Positions 33,265-41,644 of a stretch of DNA of 42,656 bases are shown here, piece after piece (within the stretch, counting starts at the first letter, position 1; every line of letters starts with the position of its first letter). Below the pieces are notes generated by a model that searched no databases, was not told the origin of the DNA, and saw nothing but the letters and a program-made list of their open reading frames with translations. Location of the stretch: assembly GCF_037997115.1 (NCBI RefSeq), contig NZ_CP150484.1, positions 8,960,078-9,002,733 on the forward strand, written 5' to 3'. The DNA comes from Amycolatopsis coloradensis. GTDB lineage: Bacteria; Actinomycetota; Actinomycetes; Mycobacteriales; Pseudonocardiaceae. The position numbers were made by a program, and so were the translations under genes.

Positions 33265-34383
33265 TCAGGCCGCGCGTGCGATCTTGCCCTGGACGGCCTC
33301 GTAGTGGCCGACCAGTTCATGGCAGACGGCGGGCCAGGTCCGGCCCAGCACGACCTTGCGCGCCTTCTCCCCCAGCCTTGCTCGCAACGCTTCGTCGCGC
33401 AGGTCGTTCACCTTGTCCACCAGCGCCGTCGCGAACCCGGCCCGGTCGGCGGGCAGCAGGTACCCCGTGCGGCCGGGCAGGACCAGATCCTTCGGCCCGC
33501 CCGCGTTCGGCGCCAGCACCGGCAGCCCGGACGCCATCGCTTCCTGGATGGCCTGGCAGAACGTCTCGTGCGGTCCTGTGTGGACGAACACGTCGAGGCT
33601 CGCGTACGCGGCGGAAAGCTCCTTGCCGTACCGGGCGCCGAGGAACGCCGCACCCGGGATCCGCTCGCGCAGCATCGGCAACTCCGGCCCGTCACCGACG
33701 ACGACCACGCGGATGCCGTCGACCCCGGCGAGCGCGGTCAGCCGCTCGACCTCCTTCTCCGGCGCGAGCCTGCCGACGAAACCGACCAGCAGTTCGCCGT
33801 TCGGCGCCAGCTCGGCCCGCAACGCGAGGTCGGCGTGGACCGGCGAGAACCGCTCGATGTCGACGCCACGCGCCCAGCGGTGCACCCGCGGGATCCCGTG
33901 CAGTTTCAGCTGCTCCACCGAGTCCGTCGACGGCGCGAGCGTGCGGTCGGCCCGCGAGTGCAGGCGGCGCACCCAGCGCCAGGCCGCGCGGGCGGCGATG
34001 CCGAAGCCGTACGCGGCGGCGAACCCGGCGATGTCGGTCTGGTACACCGCGACACACGGCACCCGCAGCCGCCTGGCCGCGGCGAGCCCGCGGGCGCCGA
34101 CCACGAACGGTGACGCCAGATGCACCACGTCCGGGCCGAAATCGGCCAGCGCGGTGAGCACCGTCCTGGTCGGCACGCCGATCGGGAGGGAGTTCACGCC
34201 GGGGAAGTCGAGGGCGGGGATGCGCACGACCGGGGCGCCGAGGTACTCCACGGGACCCGGCCCCGGGGCGATGATCAGCACGTCGTGCGCGCGGTCGCGG
34301 AGGTGTTCCACGACGCGGAGCACGGAGTTGGTCACGCCGTTCACCTGGGGCAGGAAACTTTCGGTGACTATCGCGACTCGCAC
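33265..34383 (-). CDS. mgtA: GDP-mannose-dependent alpha-mannosyltransferase, MgtA-like
   Basis: A 372-aa GT4 enzyme. It opens VRVAIVTESFLPQVNGVTNSV, continues LVGFVGRLAPEKEVERLTAL and ends with the donor motif GPHETFCQAIQEAMASGLPV. The start and neighbours fit M. tuberculosis MgtA (Rv0557), which lies between menD/Rv0556 and ubiE. That enzyme mannosylates a glucuronosyl diacylglycerol lipid. The GTG at 34383 gives the usual N-terminus; GTG 34392 and ATG 34443 are alternatives. The ribosome site is weak. It is divergent from the IMPase gene across a strong dyad. Confidence 0.87.
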   Translation of the reverse strand: MRVAIVTESFLPQVNGVTNSVLRVVEHLRDRAHDVLIIAPGPGPVEYLGAPVVRIPALDFPGVNSLPIGVPTRTVLTALADFGPDVVHLASPFVVGARGLAAARRLRVPCVAVYQTDIAGFAAAYGFGIAARAAWRWVRRLHSRADRTLAPSTDSVEQLKLHGIPRVHRWARGVDIERFSPVHADLALRAELAPNGELLVGFVGRLAPEKEVERLTALAGVDGIRVVVVGDGPELPMLRERIPGAAFLGARYGKELSAAYASLDVFVHTGPHETFCQAIQEAMASGLPVLAPNAGGPKDLVLPGRTGYLLPADRAGFATALVDKVNDLRDEALRARLGEKARKVVLGRTWPAVCHELVGHYEAVQGKIARAA

Positions 34384-34427
34384 GCGGATCACTGTCGCAT
34401 CCGGTTGTGACGCCCACGCCAACAAAA

Positions 34428-34466
34428 ACGGAACAGACGACATGTCATCTCAAGGTCGTGTTCCGT
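34428..34466. promoter_or_regulatory. Long inverted repeat between divergent mgtA and IMPase genes
   Basis: ACGGAACAGACGAC (34428-34441) and GTCGTGTTCCGT (34455-34466) pair over 12 bp with a single bulge around a 13-nt loop. The place, between two divergent starts, argues for an operator or leader structure rather than a terminator. Confidence 0.5.
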
Positions 34467-34494
34467 AAACCAGGCTCGGCCACACTAGTCAGGC

Positions 34495-35325
34495 ATGACC
34501 CTCCTGTCGTCAAGGCCGCCTCAGCCCGTCGAGCCAGGGCTGGTGTCGAGGGCCCTCGAAGTGGCCGGGCGGCTGGCCAACGACGCGACCGACGTGATCA
34601 CCGCGACCGCGGGCCGGGGCGCCCAACCCGATCCGAAGGACTCGCCCTTCGACTGGGTCACCGACACCGACCGGATTCTCGAACGCCACACCCGGCGCGT
34701 GCTGACCGCGGAATTCCCCGGCGTCCCCGTCGTCGGCGGTGAATTCGGTGCCGACCACGGGGCCGACGTCGCGGAATACCGCTGGGTGGTCGACCCGGTC
34801 GACGGCACCGCGAACTACGTCGCCGGTGTCCCCTGGTGCGCGTACAGCCTCGCCCTGATCGACGCTTCGGGTCCGGTGGTGGGCGTGGTCGCGGACCCGT
34901 ACCGCGCCCAGATCTACGCCGCCGCGCGCGGCCGCGGCGCGCGGGCGAACGGCAAGCCGATCACGCTCACCGACCGGTGCGGGACCGCCGGGGCGATCGT
35001 CTGCACGGAGCTCACGCGCAAGGGTGTCTGGCCGGGGATGGGCCAGTTCATCGAACGGGCCGCCGCCGCGCACGCCGGGGTCCGGGTGCTCGGCTCGGCG
35101 GCGCTGGCGATCGCCCAGGTCGCGCTGGGGCACGCGGCCGCGGCGGTGCTGCACAGCTACCGCGAATGGGACGTCGCCGGATCGGTCGCGCTGGCCATCG
35201 AGGCGGGTGCCGTGGTCCTGGACCGGCACGGGGAAGGCGCGGCCCTGCCCGTCGACGCGCTCCTGGTCGCGGCGCCGGGGGTGGCCGACGAGGTCTTGGG
35301 CTGGTGGCAGGAGTCGGTCGGCTGA
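34495..35325 (+). CDS. Inositol monophosphatase family protein
   Basis: A 276-aa member of the Mg-dependent sugar-phosphatase family. The metal motif WVVDPVDGTANYVAGVPWC and the late HSYREWDVAGSVALAIEAGA are intact. The usual GEE motif reads GGEFGAD, so one Glu of the pair is changed. Candidate substrates are inositol phosphate (for phosphatidylinositol mannoside synthesis, which would suit the neighbouring mannosyltransferases) or histidinol phosphate. The ATG at 34495 has only weak ribosome-site sequence (TCAGGC). It is convergent with the DUF3592 gene. Confidence 0.88.
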   Translation: MTLLSSRPPQPVEPGLVSRALEVAGRLANDATDVITATAGRGAQPDPKDSPFDWVTDTDRILERHTRRVLTAEFPGVPVVGGEFGADHGADVAEYRWVVDPVDGTANYVAGVPWCAYSLALIDASGPVVGVVADPYRAQIYAAARGRGARANGKPITLTDRCGTAGAIVCTELTRKGVWPGMGQFIERAAAAHAGVRVLGSAALAIAQVALGHAAAAVLHSYREWDVAGSVALAIEAGAVVLDRHGEGAALPVDALLVAAPGVADEVLGWWQESVG

Positions 35326-35335
35326 GTTCGCCGCC

Positions 35336-35402
35336 CAATCACGCGAGTTCGCCGATTCCGCACAGCAAGCTCGCGCGACTGGGCACGCAACTCACGTGAT
35401 TG
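35336..35402. terminator. Inverted repeat between convergent genes, candidate bidirectional terminator
   Basis: CAATCACGCGAGTT (35336-35349) and AACTCACGTGATTG (35389-35402) match as inverted copies at 13 of 14 positions around a 39-nt loop. It begins 11 bp past the IMPase stop. The right arm runs into a tandem repeat. Confidence 0.4.
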
Positions 35403-35473
35403 AAGGCGGGACTCGCGTGATCAGGCGGACGACACGCGTGTCTGGATGGACGACTCGCGTGATCAGGCGGACG
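35390..35473. repeat. Tandem repeat, four 21-bp units
   Basis: Units start at 35390, 35411, 35432 and 35453. Units 2 and 4 are identical (ACTCGCGTGATCAGGCGG plus ACG); units 1 and 3 differ at several bases. A fifth unit starts (ACTCG) and fades into coding sequence. The stop codon of the minus-strand DUF3592 gene (35463-35465) lies inside unit 4. Confidence 0.85.
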
Positions 35474-35906
35474 ACTCGGCCCGTGACCGGACGTTCTGCC
35501 GCCGGATCCACCACAGCAGCGGGCCGGCGATCAGCCAGGTGAAGAAGATCATGCTGCCCAGCGGCAGCAGCGTGTTCGACGCCGAGCGTCCGGCCACCCG
35601 CGCGAGTTCCGGGTCGCCGACGTCGTACTCGATGTTCACGAGCTGCCCGGCGGCGAGCCCGGCCGGGTAGAGCACACCGTTGGCCGGGCTGTGCATGATG
35701 CCGTCGGGGGTCGCGTAGTTGATGATCGTGCGGTCGAAGGCCACCGACTCGACCTGCGCCGTCGCCTGCCCGAGCTGCGCTTCGATCGCGCTGTCGTTGC
35801 GGATGGCGGCGAACAGCAGTGAGACGCCGAGCACGGTGACGAGTGAGGCGACAACGAGGGTGGCATACCACCCGATGCGCCTCACCCGCTCCGCTTTGGC
35901 CGTCAC
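35463..35906 (-). CDS. DUF3592-like membrane protein
   Basis: A 147-aa protein with two membrane helices: residues ~12-35 (WYATLVVASLVTVLGVSLLF) and ~112-136 (LLPLGSMIFFTWLIAGPLLW). Between them is an external domain of about 75 residues with QLVNIEYDVGDPELARVAG, the usual DUF3592 pattern. M. tuberculosis has a similar membrane protein (Rv0556) between menD and mgtA, and the order here is comparable. GTG 35906 begins 22 bp after the M1 peptidase stop, so they may share a transcript. The 3' end lies in a tandem repeat. Confidence 0.82.
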   Translation of the reverse strand: MTAKAERVRRIGWYATLVVASLVTVLGVSLLFAAIRNDSAIEAQLGQATAQVESVAFDRTIINYATPDGIMHSPANGVLYPAGLAAGQLVNIEYDVGDPELARVAGRSASNTLLPLGSMIFFTWLIAGPLLWWIRRQNVRSRAESSA

Positions 35907-35928
35907 GCCGCGAGCGTAGCGCTACCCG

Positions 35929-37443
35929 TCAGTGGGCGTGTCGCTCGGCGAGGAATTCATGGGTCGCCTTGATCTGCGCGTAGGACTTCGGTGCGACAGG
36001 CGCCACAGCGGCCCGGAGAGCCTGCGTGCCGTTGGGGCTCGCCGCGGGCTTGCCCTTGGTGTACAGCCACGTCTGGAACAGGTCGTACAGCGGCTTGCCC
36101 GAGATCTTCTCCGCCAGCGCGATGAACTCCGGGATCACCGCGGACTTGGCCTTCTTCACCTGCTGCCAGGTCTGCAGGATCCGGAAGAACGTGTCGTCAC
36201 CCACAGCCTTGCGCAACGCGTGCACCGCGAGCGCGCCGCGGTCGTAGACGGCCGCGTCGAACTGGTTGTCCGCGCCCGGGTCGGCGGGCAGGACCTGCCA
36301 GAACGGGTCCTCGGCGGGCACCGAGTCGTAGATGTACTGGGCGAGTTCGTCGGCGGTGCCCTCGCCGGTCTCCTCCGACCACAGGAACTCGCCGTAAGAG
36401 GCGAAACCCTCGTTCAGCCAGATCTCACTCCACTTGCCGAGCGTGACGCTGTCGCCGAACCATTGGTGCGCCTGCTCGTGCGCCACGATCGAGGTGTTGG
36501 AGCCGGACCGGAAGGCCCTGGCGCCGTAGACCGGCCGTGTCTGGTTCTCCAGCGCGAAGGTGATGCCGGTGGTGACGACGCCGCCCTGCGCCTCGAACGG
36601 GTAGGGCCCGAACTTCGAAGCGAGGAATTCGGTGATCTCCGGCGTCCGCTCGATGCTGGCCTTGGCCGCGCCGAGCGATTCGCCGAGGTCTGCGCCATAG
36701 GCGGTGATGAACGGCTTGCCGTCCGGCGTGGTCTGCTCGTTCACCTCGAACTTGCCGACCTCCAGCGACGTGAGGTACGTCGCCTGCGGTTTGGTGCTGC
36801 GCCAGTTCCAGCGCGTCCAGCCCGGCCTCTGCACCGTCTTGCGCACGAGCGTGCCGTTCGACAGCGCGGCGACGTCGTTCGGGACCTCGACCGAGACGTC
36901 GTAGGTGGCCAGGTCGGTCGGGTGGTCGTTGGACGGGAACCACCAGGCCGCGCTCTGCGGTTCGTCGACGGCCAGCGCGCCGTCCGGGGTCTTCTTCCAG
37001 GCGGTGAAGCCGTCGATCTTCACCTTCGACGGCGTGTCCGCGTAGGCGACGACGACCGTCGCCGTCTGGCCTTTCTTCAGCGGCGAGGCCGGCGTGACGG
37101 TCAGCTCACCGGTGCCGTCGGTCGATGTCGCGAACTTCGCGGGCCGGTTGCCGACCCGGACGCTCGACACCTTCAGCCCGAAGTCGAGGTTGAACGCCGA
37201 GAGGTCCTGCGTCGCGGTGAGCAGGATCGTCGTGGCGCCGGACAGCAGGTCGGTGGACGGCTGGTAGGTCAGCCGGAGGTCGTAGTGAGCGACGTCGTAG
37301 CCGCCGTTCCCGGCGTGCGGGTAGTACGGGTCGCCGATACCGATCGAGCCGGGCGCGGGCGCGGCCGCCGCGGTGCCCGCGAGCAGCACCGAGACGACGC
37401 CCGCGGTCAATCCGGCGAAGCCGGCGCGAGTCTTCGAGCGCAT
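35929..37443 (-). CDS. Secreted M1-family metallopeptidase
   Basis: A 504-aa aminopeptidase-N-type zinc enzyme with a Sec signal peptide (MRSKTRAGFAGLTAG, then VVSVLLAGTAAAAPA). The zinc site is H322-E-x-x-H326 (VAHEQAHQWFGD) plus E345 in WLNEGFASYGE, 18 residues on, as in the family. The exopeptidase motif GAMEN reads FALEN. It is shorter than cytosolic M1 enzymes because the C-terminal HEAT-like domain is missing, as in other secreted actinobacterial forms. The ATG at 37443 follows GGGAGGA. It probably trims extracellular peptides for nutrition. Confidence 0.94.
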   Translation of the reverse strand: MRSKTRAGFAGLTAGVVSVLLAGTAAAAPAPGSIGIGDPYYPHAGNGGYDVAHYDLRLTYQPSTDLLSGATTILLTATQDLSAFNLDFGLKVSSVRVGNRPAKFATSTDGTGELTVTPASPLKKGQTATVVVAYADTPSKVKIDGFTAWKKTPDGALAVDEPQSAAWWFPSNDHPTDLATYDVSVEVPNDVAALSNGTLVRKTVQRPGWTRWNWRSTKPQATYLTSLEVGKFEVNEQTTPDGKPFITAYGADLGESLGAAKASIERTPEITEFLASKFGPYPFEAQGGVVTTGITFALENQTRPVYGARAFRSGSNTSIVAHEQAHQWFGDSVTLGKWSEIWLNEGFASYGEFLWSEETGEGTADELAQYIYDSVPAEDPFWQVLPADPGADNQFDAAVYDRGALAVHALRKAVGDDTFFRILQTWQQVKKAKSAVIPEFIALAEKISGKPLYDLFQTWLYTKGKPAASPNGTQALRAAVAPVAPKSYAQIKATHEFLAERHAH

Positions 37444-37551
37444 TGCGAATCCTCCCAGGATTTGTCAGCGCGCTCGAACGTAGCCAGACGATCAACGCGG
37501 AGACACGTCCGAAGGAGGGGTTCCTAGCCCCTGGACTGAGATCAAAATCAG

Positions 37552-39228
37552 CTAGACAGCGCGTACGGCCGACGAAACCGCCGTACGGAGGCGCGCGTGC
37601 AGGTCACGGTGGCGCGTTCGGTCCACGCGGACCTCCACCACCCGCAGCCCCGGCGCGGGCTTGAGCGCCGCGCGGAACTCGGTGAGCGTCTCGGCGACGA
37701 CGTGCGGCACGCGGTAACCGGCGCACAGGGCACCGAGGTCGGCGCCGTGCGGCGTGCCGAAGACCCGCTCGAAGCTGGCGTTGTGCTCGGGCGCGCCCTG
37801 CTCCAGCAGGGAGAAGATGCCGCCGCCGTCGTCGTTGAGCACCACGATCGTCAGGTCGGGGCGCTGTTCGGCGGGCCCGGTCAGCAGGCCGCTCGCGTCG
37901 TGCAGGAACGTCAGGTCGCCGAGCAGGGCGTACGAATGTCCCCTGTGGACGGTCGCGGCGCCGATCGCGGTCGACACCATGCCGTCGATCCCGGCGACGC
38001 CGCGGTTGCGGTGCACGAGGACGTCGGGCCGCAGCCGTCCGGCGAGGGCGACGTCACGGGTCGGGTTGGACGAGCCCACGACCAGCAGCGACCCCTCCGG
38101 GACCGCGTCGACCAGCTCGGTCGCCAGGCGCAGCCCGCTCGGCCACGGTTCGTCGGCCAGTGCTTCGGTCACCGCCGCCGACGCCGCCTTGTCCGCGCGC
38201 TGCCAGCCGGCGAGCCACTCCGGATCGGCCGGTTTGGTCGGCTCGTCGAACCACTGGCCGACCTGGCGGACGTTGTGCGCGGGCGCGGGCCAGTCCGAAT
38301 CGGGCCGGACCAGCAGCACCTCGACGTCCGGATCGGACAGCACCCGCTGGACCTGCCGGAACACCGTCGGGCGCCCGATGCACAGGACCTGTTCGGGCTT
38401 GTGCCGCGAGATGAACTCCTCGACGCCGAGCAACCAAGCGCCCGACGAGATCGCCGTCGCGCCCGCCATCCCGATGCCGCCCGTCTCGGAGACGACCGGC
38501 CAGCCGTGCAGTTCGGCCCATTCGCTGGCCGCCTGCACGCCGGTGTCGCACGCGATGACCAGGCCGTGGCGGGCCGAGGGCACCACGAACGAGGGAAGCG
38601 CGCCGAAGTCGGGAAGCTCCGTCCAGCGAGCGCCGTCGGGGCGCCCTTCGAGTGACTCGTACCACTCGCCGTCATCATCGATATCGGGCACGAGCGGCTC
38701 CCGGAACGGGATGTTCAGGTGCACCGGCCCGCAGCGCCATTCGCCGTAAGCGGCGTTCCAGGCGCGGCAGATCTGGCCGCGCCAGTACGAGTTCTGCCCG
38801 GCGCGGCGTTCGGCGACGGCGAGCTCGTCGAAGTAGCGGACGGCGTTGCCGTAGAGCTGGTGCTGGTCGATGACCTGGCTCGCGCCGGCGGCCCGCATCT
38901 CGGGCGGCCGGTCGGCGGTCAGCACGATCAGCGGGACACCGGCGCGGTCGGCCTCCAGCACGGCGGGGTGGAAGTTCGCGGCCGCGGTGCCCGACGTGCA
39001 CAGCACGGCCACGGGGCGGCCGGTGCGCGCGGCGATGCCGAGGGCGAGGAAGGCGGCGCCACGTTCGTCGATGCGGACGTGCAGCTGGAGCCGTCCGGCG
39101 GCCGCCGCGTCGTACAGCGCGATCGACAGCGGGGCGTTGCGTGAGCCCGGGCAGAGGACGACGTGCGAGACGGTGTTGCGGACGAGTTCGTCGACGATGA
39201 CCCTGGCCTGCGCGGTGGAAGGATTCAC
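37552..39228 (-). CDS. menD: 2-succinyl-5-enolpyruvyl-6-hydroxy-3-cyclohexene-1-carboxylate synthase
   Basis: A 558-aa thiamine-diphosphate enzyme that joins isochorismate and 2-oxoglutarate in menaquinone synthesis. It begins STAQARVIVDELVRNTVSHVVLCPGSRN, with the catalytic-region Glu in RIDERGAAFLALG and SGTAAANFHPAVLEA. The cofactor motif GDLTFLHDASGLL (GDL start) continues to IVVLNDDGGGIFSLLEQG. GTG 39228 follows GAGG, and TAGTGT lies about 18 nt upstream as a possible -10. It is divergent from menB, the next but one enzyme of the pathway. Confidence 0.96.
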   Translation of the reverse strand: MNPSTAQARVIVDELVRNTVSHVVLCPGSRNAPLSIALYDAAAAGRLQLHVRIDERGAAFLALGIAARTGRPVAVLCTSGTAAANFHPAVLEADRAGVPLIVLTADRPPEMRAAGASQVIDQHQLYGNAVRYFDELAVAERRAGQNSYWRGQICRAWNAAYGEWRCGPVHLNIPFREPLVPDIDDDGEWYESLEGRPDGARWTELPDFGALPSFVVPSARHGLVIACDTGVQAASEWAELHGWPVVSETGGIGMAGATAISSGAWLLGVEEFISRHKPEQVLCIGRPTVFRQVQRVLSDPDVEVLLVRPDSDWPAPAHNVRQVGQWFDEPTKPADPEWLAGWQRADKAASAAVTEALADEPWPSGLRLATELVDAVPEGSLLVVGSSNPTRDVALAGRLRPDVLVHRNRGVAGIDGMVSTAIGAATVHRGHSYALLGDLTFLHDASGLLTGPAEQRPDLTIVVLNDDGGGIFSLLEQGAPEHNASFERVFGTPHGADLGALCAGYRVPHVVAETLTEFRAALKPAPGLRVVEVRVDRTRHRDLHARLRTAVSSAVRAV

Positions 39229-39272
39229 CGGCAGACCTCGGGTTTCACACTACGACTCACGGCCACACGTCC

Positions 39273-39278
39273 TATTCT
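39273..39278 (+). promoter_or_regulatory. -10 element of a leaderless menB promoter
   Basis: TATTCT lies 7 nt before the GTG of menB with no ribosome site between them, so transcription probably begins at the start codon. No good -35 is visible. The 57-bp divergent gap must serve menD as well. Confidence 0.5.
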
Positions 39279-39285
39279 CCCAAAC

Positions 39286-40209
39286 GTGGATGACGCCCAG
39301 GTTTCCGAGCTGTTCGACCCCGCCTTGTGGACCGAGGTCGAAGGTTTCGACTTCACCGACATCACCTATCACCGCTCCTCTGAGAGCCGCTCAGGCAAAC
39401 GTGTCGTACGTGTCGCGTTCGACCGTCCCGAGGTCCGCAACGCCTTCCGCCCGCACACCGTCGACGAGCTGTACCGCGCGCTCGACCACGCGCGGATGAG
39501 CTCGGACGTCGGCTGCGTCCTGCTCACCGGCAACGGCCCCTCGCCGAAGGACGGCGGCTGGGCGTTTTGTTCCGGTGGTGACCAGCGTATTCGCGGACGC
39601 TCCGGGTATCAGTACGCGGATGGGGAGACCTCCGACACGATCGATCCGGCCAGGGCTGGAAGGCTGCACATTCTCGAGGTCCAGCGGCTGATCAGGTTCA
39701 TGCCGAAGGTGGTCATCGCGGTCGTCCCGGGCTGGGCCGCCGGCGGCGGGCACTCGCTGCACGTCGTGTGCGACCTCACGCTCGCCTCTGCCGAGCACGC
39801 GCGGTTCAAGCAGACCGACGCCGACGTCGGCTCCTTCGACGGCGGCTACGGCTCGGCGTACCTGGCCAAGCAGGTCGGGCAGAAGTTCGCGCGGGAGATC
39901 TTCTTCCTCGGCCGCGAGTACACCGCCGAGCAGATGCAGGCGATGGGCGCGGTCAACTCCGCCGTCCCGCACGCGAAGCTCGAGGCCGAGGCGCTGGACT
40001 GGGCGTGGGCGATCAACGGCAAGTCGCCGACGGCGCAGCGGATGCTGAAGTACGCGTTCAACCTCACCGACGACGGTCTGGTCGGCCAGCAGCTCTTCGC
40101 CGGCGAAACCACTCGACTGGCGTACATGCAGGACGAGGCCGTCGAAGGGCGCGACTCCTTCCTGGAGAAGCGTTCCCCCGACTGGTCGGCCTTCCCGTAC
40201 TACTACTGA
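39286..40209 (+). CDS. menB: 1,4-dihydroxy-2-naphthoyl-CoA synthase
   Basis: A 307-aa crotonase-fold enzyme that closes the second ring of menaquinone. It shows CSGGDQRIRGRSGYQYADG, GWAAGGGHSLHVVCDLTLAS, and QTDADVGSFDGGYGSAYLA. The last carries the Ser and Asp of the active site and an Asp (QTDAD) in place of the Gly of bicarbonate-dependent E. coli MenB. So it should be the bicarbonate-independent type, as in Mycobacterium. The frame runs back to 39163, but homology begins at GTG 39286 (VDDAQVSELFDP). Confidence 0.96.
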   Translation: MDDAQVSELFDPALWTEVEGFDFTDITYHRSSESRSGKRVVRVAFDRPEVRNAFRPHTVDELYRALDHARMSSDVGCVLLTGNGPSPKDGGWAFCSGGDQRIRGRSGYQYADGETSDTIDPARAGRLHILEVQRLIRFMPKVVIAVVPGWAAGGGHSLHVVCDLTLASAEHARFKQTDADVGSFDGGYGSAYLAKQVGQKFAREIFFLGREYTAEQMQAMGAVNSAVPHAKLEAEALDWAWAINGKSPTAQRMLKYAFNLTDDGLVGQQLFAGETTRLAYMQDEAVEGRDSFLEKRSPDWSAFPYYY

Positions 40210-40218
40210 CCCCTCGCA

Positions 40219-40274
40219 TTTCGTCCTCTGAATGCGGTAGTCGCGTGCGCAACGATCGCATTCAGAGGACGAAA
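40219..40274. repeat. Perfect 18-bp inverted repeat between menB and menE
   Basis: TTTCGTCCTCTGAATGCG (40219-40236) and its exact complement (40257-40274) flank a 20-nt loop. It starts 9 bp after the menB stop and would form a very stable hairpin. It probably ends menB transcripts. The right arm touches the place of the menE -35. Confidence 0.8.
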
Positions 40275-40283
40275 AGCGGGACG

Positions 40284-40289
40284 TAGGGT
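40284..40289 (+). promoter_or_regulatory. -10 element of a leaderless menE promoter
   Basis: TAGGGT lies 6 nt before the ATG of menE. TTCAGA, inside the right arm of the inverted repeat, is 17 bp upstream and could be the -35. Confidence 0.4.
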
Positions 40290-40295
40290 GGCGGG

Positions 40296-41420
40296 ATGCG
40301 TGCGGTAGGGGTGGACGGGAGTCCAGGGTCGGTCGACGAGCTGATCTCGGCACTGGCCGAGGCGCTCGACGGCGGCCAGGCCGTCCTTCCCTACACGTCC
40401 GAGGTCCTGCGGGACGCGATGGAGCCGACGCACCCGGCCGAGCCCGGAACGGCGGTGATCATCGCCACCTCCGGCTCCACCGGTGAGCCGAAGGGTGTGC
40501 TGCTGTCGGCGTCGGCGCTCACCGCGTCGGCGCACGCCACCCATGCGCGGCTCGGCGGACCGGGCCACTGGTTGCTCGCGACCCCGGCGCACTACATCGG
40601 CGGGCTCCAGGTGCTGGTGCGTTCACTGCTGGCCGGGACGACGCCGTCCGTGCTGCACGCGTCCGGTTTCCGGCCGGACGACTTCGCGGAAGCCGCCGCG
40701 CCGCTGCTGTCCCTGGACAGCCCGCGCTACACCGCACTCGTGCCGACCCAGCTCGGGCGGCTGCTCGACGCGGGCGGCCCCGGTCTGGCGGCGGCCCGCG
40801 CCTTCGACGCGATCATCGTCGGCGCCGCAGCGACGACAGCGGATCTGCGCGAGCGCGCCGCCGAAGCGGGCGTGAAGATCGTGCCCGCGTACGGCATGAG
40901 CGAGACCGCGAGCGGCTGCGTCTACGACGGCGTACCGCTGGACGGAGTACGCGTCGAACTCGAGGACGAGCGGGTCTGTATCACGGGTGACGTTCTCGCG
41001 CACGGCTACCGGCTGCGACCCGACCTGACCGCGGAGGCGTTCGAGGACGGCCGGTTCCGCACTTCCGACCGCGGCCGGTGGTCGGCCGGCGGGCGGTTGG
41101 AGATCCTCGGCCGGATCGACGACATGATCAACACCGGCGGGGTGAAGGTGGCCGCCGCGACCGTCGAGCGGATCCTGACCGCGCAGCCCGGGATCCGGGA
41201 CGCGTGCGTGGTCGGGGTACCTGACCCGGAGTGGGGCGAAGCCGTCGTCGCGCTCGTCGTCGGCACTGGTTGCGACGTCGATTCGCTGCGTGCCGCGTGC
41301 CGTGAAGAGGCCGGCGCGGCCGCCGCTCCGAAGCGGGTCGAATTCGCCGAAGAGCTGCCGTTGCGAGGCCCCGGCAAGGTCGACAGGACGGCCGTCAGGA
41401 ATCTCCTACGAAGGTCGTGA
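40296..41420 (+). CDS. menE: o-Succinylbenzoate-CoA ligase
   Basis: A 374-aa adenylate-forming enzyme that activates o-succinylbenzoate for MenB. The AMP motifs are IIATSGSTGEPKG, VPAYGMSETASG, FRTSDRGRW and GRIDDMINTGGVKV, with the catalytic Lys in GPGKVDR near the end. It is about 80-100 residues shorter than E. coli or Bacillus MenE because the N-terminal subdomain is reduced, as in the short mycobacterial MenE (Rv0542c). It may start translation at the 5' end of a leaderless transcript. Confidence 0.95.
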   Translation: MRAVGVDGSPGSVDELISALAEALDGGQAVLPYTSEVLRDAMEPTHPAEPGTAVIIATSGSTGEPKGVLLSASALTASAHATHARLGGPGHWLLATPAHYIGGLQVLVRSLLAGTTPSVLHASGFRPDDFAEAAAPLLSLDSPRYTALVPTQLGRLLDAGGPGLAAARAFDAIIVGAAATTADLRERAAEAGVKIVPAYGMSETASGCVYDGVPLDGVRVELEDERVCITGDVLAHGYRLRPDLTAEAFEDGRFRTSDRGRWSAGGRLEILGRIDDMINTGGVKVAAATVERILTAQPGIRDACVVGVPDPEWGEAVVALVVGTGCDVDSLRAACREEAGAAAAPKRVEFAEELPLRGPGKVDRTAVRNLLRRS

Positions 41421-41446
41421 ATTCCCCACCGATTACTGGGACGTTG

Positions 41447-41477
41447 TTGACACGATCATTACCCGCGGGTTTACGTC
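41447..41477 (+). promoter_or_regulatory. Promoter of the small secreted protein
   Basis: A perfect TTGACA (41447-41452) is followed after 18-19 bp by TTACGT/TACGTC (41471-41477). The start site would fall close to the ATG at 41483, so the transcript may be leaderless. Confidence 0.55.
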
Positions 41478-41482
41478 TATGT

Positions 41483-41641
41483 ATGACGCGCTGGACACGC
41501 ACCGTATTGGCCTGCACCGCCGTCACGATGGGACTGGTCGCTTTGGCCGGGCCCGCGCTGGCGGACGAACCGGAGACCGCCGTTCCGAACAGCGGCACCC
41601 TTACCTGGACCCTGGAAGACGTGATCGACGACCTCAAGTAG
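41483..41641 (+). CDS. Small secreted protein (52 aa)
   Basis: The product has a basic start (MTRWTRTV), a hydrophobic core (LACTAVTMGLVALAGP) and a clean cleavage site ALA-DEP. A mature peptide of only about 23 residues would be left, with a WTLEDVIDDLK acidic end. A perfect -35 box upstream and a strong terminator downstream frame it as its own transcription unit. I know no family for it. Upstream in-frame ATG 41417 would add residues that hide the signal peptide and overlap menE, so it is rejected. Confidence 0.65.
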   Translation: MTRWTRTVLACTAVTMGLVALAGPALADEPETAVPNSGTLTWTLEDVIDDLK

Positions 41642-41644
41642 CGC

